Origin: Tyto alba
Lineage: Eukaryota; Chordata; Aves; Strigiformes; Tytonidae
DNA: 64,000 nt
Direction of reading: 5' to 3'
Assembly (NCBI RefSeq): GCF_018691265.1
Contig: NW_024881296.1
Span: forward strand, 12,183,427-12,247,426
Under the pieces are notes generated by a model, which had not been told where the DNA came from, ran no database searches, and saw only the letters and a program-made list of their open reading frames with translations. A program made the translations under genes and the position numbers. The stretch's first letter is position 1. Every line of letters begins with the position of its first letter. Shown piece after piece: positions 1-10,850 of this stretch.

Positions 1-3000
1 CGTCGTGAGGGGATGCTGGGCTCCTCGTTAGCTCCACATTTTCCTTTCCTCTCCCTGCTGGTGTGAGAAAACGCACGCTGCATTTGTTCGGCTGCCAGGA
101 GTATGGCAGCTCAAGCACCATCTTGTTAGCTTTGCTGTGTGTCTTTTCCCACAGCATTGCTTTAAATAATGAAGGGAGTCATGATCCACCAGCTGGATTA
201 GACGTTATGAATTTATCTGGCTGAAATCCAATGGTGATATATTTGGTCTCATTATTTTATGCACAAATGCCACAAAACAGCACAAGATTTTTTTTTTTCT
301 TCTAAATACTCTTTTTCTTTTAGCACTGACATTTCTCTTATTTGCATTAAGATTTGCACTGAACAGTCTGTGCCAGACCAAATTTGTCAGATACTTCTGC
401 TTTTTATGGCTGGTTTGTTCCAGGAAATCAGGATTGGAAATTGTAACCCCTGACCTCAGGGATGAGCCAGGGAGCACTCCCAGGGTGGGGAGCATCTCCT
501 CACGTTCGGGGACCTGCTGCATGAAGAAATGGGGGAACCGGTGAATGCATCGTGGTGGCATGGCCAGGACATTGGTTCAGGAAAATGGAAGCCGAGGTCA
601 TCGTGTGATAAGGCTTTCAGCAAGCATCGGAGCTGGAGTTTCCCCAGCTGTATGGGGAAGAAAGTAATATTCAGCCTGCTTTATAAAGTACTTGGAGGCT
701 TACAAGTCTTTTATTAAATGGAGATCCAGATGGAAGTGGTGGGAAGTGCTGTTAGGTGAACTGCACCCATGCTCTTGCTGTTCGCCGCGGAGGTACCCAG
801 CAAGGTGCATGCAGGGCGATGGATGCGGTGGGGCAGGGAAGCAGCCGCGCTTGCTGTGGGGTGCAGGACTTTCTGGGCCCTGTGGTGGAAATCAGCCTCC
901 CTATCATCGGGGAGACAGAGACAGGGTAGGATTTGCAAGGGAGGGCAGCTAACCGCCTGCAAAAGCCAGAGATACCAAGGGGATCAGAGGTCAGGGATGG
1001 GTAAGAAATGCTTTGAGCACAGAAAGATTAGAGGACAGAAGCCTTCACTGTGGATACTTTGAGCATGCAGCACTACAGATCCAGCAGAGAAGCATGAAAT
1101 TGCCTCAGACCAGGCTCTCGTGTCATGCTATTCCAGCAAAGTAAAATAAAAAATTCGCAAAGATGTGCGAGCCACCTGGGACAGTAATGCCCATCAGCCT
1201 CAAAATTATGATTTCTTAGTGATAAAAGTGCAAGAAATGAGGGTGTTGTATGGGATGCTTTACCTAGCCATCCTGGCAAGATCATGCTGTGCTACGATTC
1301 AATTCAGCCTCCAGGCAACGCACTCCCGCTCTGCTTCTGGAACCTGTCAGTGTCTGCTCTGAGTATTTCATCTAACAGCCGAGAGAGAAAGGGAGATTAG
1401 AGAAGCAGAAACCTACAAACTTCGGGAAAAAAAGTTGCTTGCACACACCCCCCACACCCACACTCCCCACCCCCACTTTTGTTTTGTGTTTCAAATAGTC
1501 TTAGGCCAGTATGTGCCATTGTGCTGAGTCTGCTATTTGAAGTAGTTGCTGAAAAGTCAAGACCAAGTTTCGGAGCATCTGGAAAAAAACGTGAACACAA
1601 TGAATCTGAAAAGCAAAATCAGGCTCCCTCCATTTTGTTTTTCATTAAGCAGAGAAAGGGAAAAGAGTGCTCCATGTATTCAGCCATTCAAGTGAGAGGT
1701 ACTCGGATACTGTCTGGGTGAGCCCAAGCATCACTCTGCAAATATTGACAGTCTCTTCATTTAAGCAAGAGCTCTCAGAGCCTAATTTTAAGTGCTCATG
1801 TTGTGTATTCCTCAATAAAAGTCATACAATTAAGGGAAGAACAAGCCCAAGTGTGGCTGGTGTCTCTTCCAGATATTTCCAGCCTATACCATGAAGCACC
1901 CTCTCATGGCACGGCTGCACCGTTGCTGTTGTCAGAGCCGAGTCGCCTCCCCAACAGTTCAGTTCCTACATGGATGTTTTAATCTTTCATATGAATCTGA
2001 TGATTTCGGGTAAAACTTAAAAGTGCATTCGATATTTTTAATTTTTTTTTTTTTTTGGCTAATATTTCAGTCTTTAGCAAACTCAAGGACATTTTACAAG
2101 CTCATAAAAATGCCTGCAGGACTGAAGAGCTCTTCTCGAGGCAGTAAGCACTGTTCCCAGGCGTTTCATAAACTGAAACAACACGTTTGGATCTTCTGAA
2201 TCCACAGCAAAAACGCCCCCTTCTCTGGGACAATATGCAGTAATTATTTGATTGCCTAGAGTTTAATAACATTATGGGAGGACTCAGGGCAGGAGGGAAA
2301 TAATGCCTCTTTCTTGCAATTTAGTCAGGATGTAGGATTTAGGAAGCTGGAGCAGTGTATTTCCACCTGCACACACACACACACATGCACACCCCTTGGC
2401 CTCGAATGTGCTCAGGACGTGGGTGTTAGTCCTACAAAAAACCCCACTGGATCTTTAATGGCCACGAGTGGCCGGGATTTTGCCTACACATCCTTCGCAG
2501 ACAGCTCAATGAAAGAAAGGCTAGTGAGGTTTCCCTGCTGAGACCGTCCCTAACCCCATGGCTCCTGATGCAAATCACGGGCCATCTGTGCATTGAGATG
2601 GCCCTCTCTCTTTTCCTGGGCTACAGAAATGAGAAAAAATAACTGGGTCCTCCAAGCTGAAAGGACATAGGACCAGTGCTTACCCCTTAGTGCAGTTACA
2701 CAAGGTGACAGGCAAAGGTTTCGGGAGCATTTTAAAACACTCAGATGATCAATAGGGAGGCTGAGTAGTGATGGTGGGGTTCACAGCTAAACGGGTAAGG
2801 TGTCGCATCACGTTTGACCTATTTCACAGCATAAGCATCGCTTCTGCCCCAGTTGTTTTTTAAAAGATATCACTGGATACTGCTGCCGCTGGAGAACAAG
2901 AGGTAAGCATCGCAGTCTTCCACCAAGGTGCTAAATGGGCTCCATCAAGTGTTAAATTAGCAATCCCCAGTGTAATTCTTTTGTAATATTTCTTTAACAG

Positions 3001-4662
3001 TGAAAACAAGAATGAATGGTCCAACAACTGAGCAGGGCAGACTGTCAGCGGGATCCTGGCTTTCGCACACCCACGGGTACACCCAGCCAGCATCAAGCAC
3101 GTTTAGGTCCCTCTCAGGCAGCCTCACCCCTACGGGAGAACGGGGCAGCGTCTCCCATTCCCACCCTCCCGCGGTCGCTATGAGCTGACTGTTGCCAAAT
3201 TCAGACCTTGTCAACCTGCCAGGCTGGAACAGGCAGGCAAAGCAGGCAGGCGCAACACCAGAGGAGGGAGTGCCGTCGTCCCAGTCCAGCTTGTAAAATG
3301 TGTCCATGCTACTAAACAAAGCCATGCTGGTCGGCAGGTATTTGCGTGTTAGAGGTCCTGCCCCAAAGAGATGTGATGGCTCACGAAGCCTCCCGTCCCA
3401 CCACCTGTGGGAGGTCAGCCCCAAATGCCATCACATACCACGGGCAAGAAGTTGCTAGACTTGGGAGACTCCTGGAGGTATCCTGCAAAAGCATTGTCCT
3501 GGAAGTATAAGGCCACTAGGTCAGTGAAGGGGTAGACAAAGAGGAGGCGGTCTGGGTGGATCAGAGAAGAAGGCAAAAGCAGCCATAAAGGACACTTTTC
3601 CAGGCTGACCCAGTACCTGAACGTCTGTCACTCCAGTACACAACTGCCCCCCCCCCCCGCCCCATTTTGCATGTTTCAGTGTATAGGAGCACACGGCTGC
3701 TAGATGGTTCTTGTTCCTGATGAGGGCACAGATCTACCTTGGGTGGAATCCAGGTGTATGCAAGAGTAGGACCATCCCTGGAAAAATGCAAAGTGTTTTT
3801 CACCACTGGGATTCCATGCATCAAATAATTTCCTCCTTGGGAAGTTGGTCTTACGCTGTGCTTCCAGGATCCCTTGCTGCAGAGAGAAGATAAGGCCTGA
3901 AGCAGGGTATTTAGAAACAGAGGCAGCAAGCTGTATCTCTCTTTCAAGGTGCAGAGCCAGCCCCATGTGTATTACATTGAAACATGAATGATGTGGCTTG
4001 GATCCCGGACTGGTGTTTAGTGGTTTCTGCTCCCTGCATTACTGGCCAGGAAGAAAGACATTTTGGATATATGCTGTTTCAGCTCTATGTTGGATTCATA
4101 GCCAGTGGGGCTGGAAGTGCCTCAAGGGGACTTACAGTCTATCTCAGCCCCTCACACATGAAGAGTGGTGAAGGTGGCAGGAGGGAGCTCCTCCTGCTTT
4201 CAGGTTTGTGCAGTTCTCGGTCCTGTTCTCCCATGCTGAACGGGCACTGCAGCTCAGTACATCTCAGTCCTTCTCTGATGTCCCCCGAACTCCTTGAGTA
4301 TGGGGCTTGCGTTGAGTCCTGTGCTTAGGACACACATATTCCCTCGTGGCTTTCCAACTACACGAATGTGTTTCAGTCCCTGGATGGAGAAACTTGTGGT
4401 AATTTCAGATTCAATTTGACATGAATTACCAATAGCTACTACTGGGTAGATGAATGTATGAAGCTTGGATGTACCTACAGCTGCATGTCCTGCTTCTGGA
4501 TCACCCCTTGTCTACAGTGCTCCCCTTAGCAATTTCTCCATTTGGCACTGCAGAAGGCACAGCTCTGCAGCTGTGGTGCTCATAAACCCCCCTTTCCTTC
4601 GTGGCACCTGCCTAATGCTGCACCTGAGCTTCTGCAGGTCTGGGTTTGTGTTTTCTTCTCAG
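1..4662. other. Intergenic DNA, no gene recognised
   Basis: Moderately GC-rich sequence. It contains short homopolymer and simple-sequence runs (CA near 2371-2390, a C run near 3645-3662) and many short random ORFs without codon bias. In human the next gene in this direction would be ZBTB18, far outside the window. Confidence 0.6.
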
Positions 4663-4784
4663 GTGTCTGTTTGTACAAAGGAACTGACCTGCAGGGACTG
4701 AACGTCTTTGAGAACATCACCTTCATCGAGCTGATCAGAAAGTTTGGGAGTCATCTGGAGGGAGCAGGCAGAGTGATTGTCTAG
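4663..4784 (+). CDS. Orphan exon-like ORF (possible terminal coding exon)
   Basis: A good pyrimidine tract and CTTCTCAG acceptor precede an open frame reading GVCLYKGTDLQGLNVFENIT, then FIELIRKFGSHLEGAGRVIV, ending in TAG. Third codon positions are strongly G/C (CTG, CAG, AAC, GTC, GAG, ATC, ACC, TTC), unlike the flanking DNA. I do not recognise the product and found no partner exon. It could be the last exon of an unannotated gene or a pseudogene remnant. Confidence 0.3.
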
Positions 4785-5984
4785 GCCTTATTTCCACATG
4801 AAACAAGGCTAAAGAACACCCCACAGATTGAGACGGAGGGAGTCTTTCAGCCTTAGGAGGGTCCTTTTGTGTGTCATCCCCAGCACGACCAGTTGGTGCT
4901 CTTGCCCTTCTCTCTTCCTCACAGAAGCACGCCAGACGCCAAGACTCTATGAGTACCGTCTCTCAGGACTAAAATAATCCCAGTATTTAGACTTCCTACC
5001 CAGCCATCGTGTGTCCCCAAGGGGGACCATCATCTTGTTTTACAGTTACAGACCGGTTTGATCTGGTTTTCAAGTTGCTTCCAGTTTCCAGGTCCTTCCC
5101 CTTTACTGCCACAACCAGAAAGCCAGACAGGTTTCTCTGGGGCGGGAGCTGACTTCTTGCACCCCCCGTTTGTTCCTGCTTCTGCCTTGCTGATCCCCCT
5201 CCAGCACGGAGCTATTATCCAAGCATTTTCCTTCTCTGTGATAAGGGAAGCATATGTCTGGATCTGCAATCGCAAGTTGTATCTTTGTGAATCGCCAAGA
5301 AATGAATACTCCTTGATCCAGCCCATGTGTTGCTTCTCCCCCCTGGTGCCAGAGCGTATGATTTGAAGAAGGCACCCAGCTTACCTCTGCAGAGGAGAGC
5401 TCAGCTCAAAGTTACACTCGTGCACGAGAGCTCGGAGTCATGCAGTGCTGCTCCCCCTTTCTCTCCTCAGCGTGAACTAGATCCAGGCTGCCAGCCTCCT
5501 TCACATTTTCGCTGCTGCCGAGTGGCCCTTCCCGCAGCACTGGGGGCTCGTCCCTGGCGTCGGGAGAGGGTGAGGGTAGCAGCCCCTCCAGGTGCGGCCG
5601 GGCAGCTGTTGGTGCCAGCCGATGCGGAGCTGCGGGACCGTTCTGCCTGGGTGAGCCTGTGAGAGCAGTTTTCCCAGAGCCGCTGTTTACGTTGAACTAC
5701 TTACTCTGTTATCTTCCAGGGGGGAAATTATTTTCTTTTTTCCCTAGCTGAAGAACATTAATGCCATTAAAATAATAAGAGATTTAGAGCATCCCTTTGT
5801 TTATACAGTGGCATGCCACAGTGACAGGCACAATATAAATAGCTAAACACTGAGATAACCAAACACTTAAGCTGATGAAAAACCCCCAGCGTTTTTCCCA
5901 TTCCAAATTCTTTAGAGTAATCTGATTTGACCTCCAGCACAATGCATACTTTAATGATGCCTGAATAATGACTAGGCAAGGAAT

Positions 5985-6065
5985 TAACTCCCACAGTGGG
6001 TTAACGCACTCACTTTCACCCAGAAGACCTAGGCTCATATCCCAAATAAATCAAATGGATTTGGT
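5985..6065 (+). mobile_element. Relic of a tRNA-derived SINE
   Basis: GTGGGTTAACGCA resembles a tRNA A box, and GGCTCATATCC, about 30 bp further on, matches the B box GGTTCRANTCC at most positions. The intervening CACCCAGAAGACCTA is typical of CORE/MIR-type SINE heads. The copy is heavily diverged and its family cannot be named. Confidence 0.45.
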
Positions 6066-6260
6066 GATCTCATTCCAGTTCCTCATGGTCCTTTGTTCAC
6101 ACCCTGCGAATTTGACGGAGCCAGCGGCCCCTGCCTGCCTCCTGCAGAGAGGGGCCAGCACGTGGGTAACAGAGATGGTGTGGGTCAGAGGGGAGGTGCA
6201 TTAGCAAAAACCAGCAAGTCCCTCTAACCCAGGGATCTCAGCTGCTGAAACAACAGGAGT

Positions 6261-6283
6261 GGGGTAGGGTAGGGTAGGGAGGG
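6261..6283 (+). repeat. GGGTA telomere-like repeat / G-quadruplex motif
   Basis: Four G tracts separated by TA, followed by an additional GGG. This meets the canonical G3+N1-7 quadruplex pattern with very short loops and differs from the vertebrate telomere unit by one T per repeat. Confidence 0.8.
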
Positions 6284-7835
6284 CTTTCATAGACCATCGG
6301 TGTTGTCATACCAACTCCTGGGTGTTGGACATGAGTTGCTGTCAAACACCTTGATGTAAAAAAAAAAAAAAAAACCAAAAAAAAAACCCCAACATTTTTA
6401 AGTGTGTAACAGATGCTTGACTATAAACTGCCTAAGTGTGACTAAGCGCGGATTTGTCTGCCCAGTTTTACGAGTGGGAGAGCAAACATAATTCACTTAG
6501 CCTATGGCGGGGTCGAGGGAGGTCTTGGGTAGGTGACTGTGCTGACAGCATTTTATGTGTCCTGTAAAGATGGTAGTGTCAGTAGGGTGGGACGAAACCC
6601 TGCACCTACCAAATGGGGAACTGGGAGAAAAAACATTCTTCTGGTGCCTGATATTTTCTGCATATCTTTTGTGCTCATTGCTAAGGACACTTGGACAGCA
6701 ACGAGAACCTTTGTGGGGCATTTCCAAATCCTGTTACCGAAAACTACATGCCTGGCACCCATACTGAAGCCTGCAAATGACGTTGGTGAAAGCTGAAGTG
6801 CTCGGTGGCTATGAAAATTACATCACTCCTGCCTAGACATTCCACTTTGGTTAAACAAATTGAAAGGCTGCTTTGCTTTCTTCTGTTTTTTCAGTTTAAT
6901 TTCTCCCACTAAGACCATACCCAAAGGACAGCCAGTAACAAAACAAAGTGCCGTGGAAATAACTGAGTCAGAATATTCTACTATTTTACCTTTCAAAATG
7001 TGGGGAGGAAAACATCAAGGTCGATGAAATAAGGCGCGTGTATCCATGCAAATATAACTGATATTAAAAACACCATGCGAGCAGTGGCCCATCCATCCCA
7101 AAAAAGACAGAAAGAGAAGGTACTGCAGAAGTTTTCCATGAAGCCTCATGCAGCATGTAAATCGCCAAGGACTAAGTGCTTTTTAAGAGACTGATATGAA
7201 CAAGTTTTAACAAGTTTCAACTGTGGGGTTTTTTTCCTCAATGTACCATTGACTGCAATCCAGAGGCCTGCAGCATGATGTGAAGATAGCTTGTGACATC
7301 TGGGTAGTGGTGGTTGGTGAAATTCTGGTCACACCAGGGAGCCCCTGGTCCATGGGAGATCGTGGTGTCATTTAAATAGCGATGGGATGTCATCTCATCT
7401 TTTCAAATTCTTGAGGTGCATATTAATAAGCCAGTCTTTTTTGATGACACACGGTACTGAAATACTCGGAAAATAGTTTAGTTTTCAGTTAGGAAGCTGG
7501 AGGAGCATTGCTGGTACCGAGCAGGATATCCTCACTGTGCTGGCCCGATAGAGAGCTTTGTTTCAGATGTGAAACATACGGGACAAATCAATGCATCTGA
7601 ATAATAGAGCCCACATGATGTCTACCAACTTCAGCAGGCGCAGTCCTTAGCCTTTGTAGCATCAACCCCACTCGTTAGCAGTGCGGGGAGGGGCGGGGGG
7701 AAGGCGGGAGTGCTCACGGCTCCTTCCAAGCTGCAGCTCAGCAATAAGTGCTTTCTGGGCTTAGCTCAGTATTTGTGAGCTGTACTCAAGGCACAGCTGC
7801 TGCTTGCTGGGGTCAAGCGAATTCTCTGAGCCCAT

Positions 7836-7965
7836 TACCGGTGGGTGAGCTGAGGCACAGAGGGATGACGTGGCTCAGCACCATCTCCAGGAGCAGCTGC
7901 TGTTGGGCAGCAGAGCTGGAAGGAGGTCTCAGCGGACCAGCACCCTCTTCCCACCTACTAAGTAC
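7836..7965 (+). mobile_element. Possible MIR/CORE-SINE-like relic
   Basis: GTGAGCTGAGGCACAGAGGG followed by a GGCAGCAGAGCTGGAAGGAG block resembles the core and 3' region of MIR-type SINEs (CTGAGGCACAGAG... GGCAGAGCTGG). Old and gapped; judged by eye only. Confidence 0.35.
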
Positions 7966-8875
7966 CCATGGCTCTTGCCTTAGAAGAACAGGGAACCTCG
8001 GGCTGTCTTGCCACATATGGAAAACCTTGTCCATCCCGTCACATCTCTCTGCCCTAAACCAGCATGACCAGCCACCAAGTTACAGCCACGAGCGGGAGGA
8101 GGGAACCGCAGAGGCAGGCTGGAAAGGTGGCGAAACCCAGGTGGTTTGTACCCGGGTGGATCCATCAACACCATGACCCTCCGGGTCCCTCAGCAGGGAG
8201 AACTTGGCCACCCTGGAAGCCCACAGCAGCTCCCAGGAAATGGCTCACGTGAGCCGGGGAAGGCTGCAGCAGCAAGGGGTGCGAATGCTTTGAAAATGTC
8301 GTGCAGCAGCTGGACGGGGTCCGCCTGCTCCCTGGCAGCGCAGCTGATGGGGGGACAGAAGCTGGCTGGCAGAGCGTGTGGTACCACCACCCCTTTGCAC
8401 GGTTCGCTCCGGCCAGCCCAGAGTCGTGAAGCCGTGAAAGCGCACGGCACGAGACCAAAAGAAATTAATCTCGCCCAGTACACCTCGACAGATGCAACGG
8501 GGGCTTGCACTCCTGCAGAGGCCGGGAGTCAGGAGTAAGAAAGTCTTTAAAAACGTTTCTCTGTCAGGAGGTCTTTCTGGCATTGGGCCACGTGCAGCCC
8601 TGCGGCTCGGCAAGCCTAGGTGGAGCAAAGCGCTTGAAAACCCCTGGGCGATAGGTTTGCAGCAGGGTTTTCAAAAGCTCTCTGCCCTCCCCAAGGGATT
8701 TCCAGGGGTCACCCCAGCTGGGCAAGCTGGCATCCAGTGAGCGTGAGCCTTCTCCTCGTGCCCCCTGGGACAGGGCCTCGCACCCCCAGGAGCCACGCAC
8801 GCCGTGCTGTTTGTGCTCGTGCTGTTTACACACGCGAATCTAAAGCATCTCCCCCAGTTTCTCCACAAATTGCTG

Positions 8876-8985
8876 CATTCAGATGAAGTGGCAGCTGCTG
8901 TAATTAAGACACAGTTAATTACATATCCCCTTAATTGCAATGATAGGATTTTGTCAATTTGGTAAATAAGAATTGTTAGGTTTCT
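8876..8985. promoter_or_regulatory. Homeodomain-motif-rich island (candidate enhancer)
   Basis: A sharp AT-rich block in GC-rich surroundings with repeated TAATTA/TTAATT cores (GTAATTAAG, GTTAATTACAT, CTTAATTGCAATGATAGG) and TTTGTCAATTTGG. The density of ATTA cores is typical of conserved developmental enhancers. No function is shown by the sequence alone. Confidence 0.35.
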
Positions 8986-9934
8986 TCCGGCAAGTGCAGC
9001 CTCAGCGCGGCTCAGATGCGGCTCCCTTTGTCTCCCGGCGAACAGCGAGCTGCCCGGCGTGGGGCCGGGACGGTGGCTCTCAGGTGGCAAAGGTGCTCGC
9101 TTTTGGCCTGCCGGCAAACGTCAGCTCTCCAGCTGCCTCCCTCCGAAAAGCCTTTGCAAGAGGGCAGCGTCTGAAGGGGAATGTTTAGTGTGAGCTAACG
9201 AGGTGTTGGGAAACTTTTAGGGGGTAAGTTGACAGGAAGGAGGCAAATCTTCGCAATCCTTTCCTTTTCTTTATTTAAGGAAGAAAAAGATAATGGGATT
9301 GAGTTGGTTTTCTTACAATAAGGAATGAAATCTCCCACCCGCCTGTTACTGGGCACAGACCACAGCTGTAAGCAGGACCAGTGTCGCAGCCAAGGGACTT
9401 TTTAAACTCCAGCTCTGTCCTCAAGAATGACTGCGATAATAACTTTGCAGGTTTCTTTATTTACTGAGTCTGATTTTCCTCCTTAGTGACTGTGCTGGAT
9501 TTGTAAATTGCTCTTTCTCTTCTTCTAAACCCTCAGCCCAGCGACAGCCCGGGGTCAGCTCGGGTGCGTGCCCTCCGCCACTATCACCGTCCGCCTCTCG
9601 CCTCCCGTGCAGCCCCGGCGCCTGCGGGCTGCTCTGACCAGGACAAGCCTCCACCTGCGCCAAGCTTACCAGGTTGACACAATTTTGTCTGAGAGGAGAA
9701 AACAGGAGGGCGGAAGGGTCGCAGAGGGCCAGGTCTGGATGAGGGCTGAACTGGGATCCCGCAGGGATGGCCAGAGCCTGGAGCGAGCAGGGTGGTTGGC
9801 AATGAAGAAAACCCACCTTTCCATCCTGCTGTGGAAGCAGCTGGATACCGAGGTAAGTGAAAGAGAACACGCGTCAGACATGTATGTCCTTTTCGGAACT
9901 GCTTTACAGTGACTCAGAATGCAGAGCTGTCATC

Positions 9935-10105
9935 CATATTAATTAATGAATTGCGGTTGGCTGAACAAGTATGTGCAGGGTGTTCTCACACAAAAATGTG
10001 GCACAAAAAAAAAATCATCCGATTAAAGAAGATTATCTAAGATCACCTTAGACTTAATCATTAATTATGATTAAGCTACAATTAGCTAGAAATCAATGAA
10101 AACAT
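9935..10105. promoter_or_regulatory. Second homeodomain-motif-rich island (candidate enhancer)
   Basis: Contains ATTAATTAATGAATTG, TTAATCATTAATTATGATTAAG and CAATTAGC along with a GATTATCTAAGATC block. ATTA/TAAT cores cluster on both strands. It lies just before the poly(C) tract. Confidence 0.35.
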
Positions 10106-10248
10106 TGTTTGCGTTTGCCTCCCAATTCTTTATCCAACAGCCAAACTCAGCTTTTCTCTTCCTGGGGAGCAGCAAACACCACCTCCAGGCTTTGGCAAGG
10201 CCCTGACGCTGGCTCAGTGGGAGGTTATGCATTGTGGTGGAGTATCAT

Positions 10249-10256
10249 CCCCCCCG

Positions 10257-10288
<32 letters not shown>
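10249..10288. repeat. Poly(C) tract (C7 G C32)
   Basis: Seven C, one G, then 32 uninterrupted C on the + strand. The length in the assembly is likely approximate. Confidence 0.9.
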
Positions 10289-10292
<4 letters not shown>

Positions 10293-10715
10293 GCAGCTCC
10301 ACTGCTCCCTGGACTCTTTGCTAGACCAGGTCAACCTGCTTGAACCCACAGGCACCTCTTTGCCTATTTCTCACTGGTTCATTTTCTGCCTATTTAGCAA
10401 GGCGACTTGGTCTGGGACAAGGCTCATCAGCCAGAAGGTGAAGATCAGGATGGTTTTTTGACAGCATTAGCAGGCTGCTGGTATCAGCTCCAACAGTGAC
10501 ATGTTCAGACTTGCAGGATGTTTTCATAAGCAAAGGAATGTGGTCTAGATAAAAGTGCTTTGGAGTAGGTCCTGAATTGGTCAGGGGAAAAAAAAATCAC
10601 ACCCTGGAAAGTGGTTCACATCAAAACATCAAAACGTATTCAGTGAACGGTCCTGCTTCCATTCAATTCCGATTTTTCATTGGCGAAGCCAGCAATGGGA
10701 CAGAATGTGCTTAGT

Positions 10716-10850
10716 AAACGTGCAGGTGATGCAAAGCTGAGAGGAACTAAAAGTACATTAGAAAACAGGGTAAGAGTTAAAAATTATTTTAATAAGTTGG
10801 AGAAATGGTCTGAGAAAAATCAGCTGCAATGCAGTGAGGCTGTGGGCAAG
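10716..10850 (+). mobile_element. Decayed non-LTR (CR1-type) reverse-transcriptase fragment
   Basis: The + frame reads RAGDAKLRGTKSTLENR followed by FNKLEKWSEKNQLQ. These correspond to the ADDTKL.G and DLDKLEKWSE.N.M blocks of CR1-family reverse transcriptase; the catalytic YADD-type motif has decayed to AGDA. It is a short fragment with no functional potential. Confidence 0.5.

Noticed and set aside
2867..2902. Possible micro-exon ending in AAGAG|GTAAGC
   Set aside because: A good donor, but the acceptor is doubtful and no partner exon was found; isolated donor-like sites are expected by chance.
2957..3424. 155-codon open frame on the minus strand
   Set aside because: No recognisable domain, no codon bias, and it is interrupted by a splice-neutral, intergenic-type composition.
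7748..8176. 142-codon open frame on the plus strand
   Set aside because: Overlaps a MIR-like relic and several equally long frames on the other strand; typical of GC-rich noncoding DNA.
10109..10324. 71-codon frame through the poly(C) tract
   Set aside because: A proline run created by the homopolymer, not a gene.
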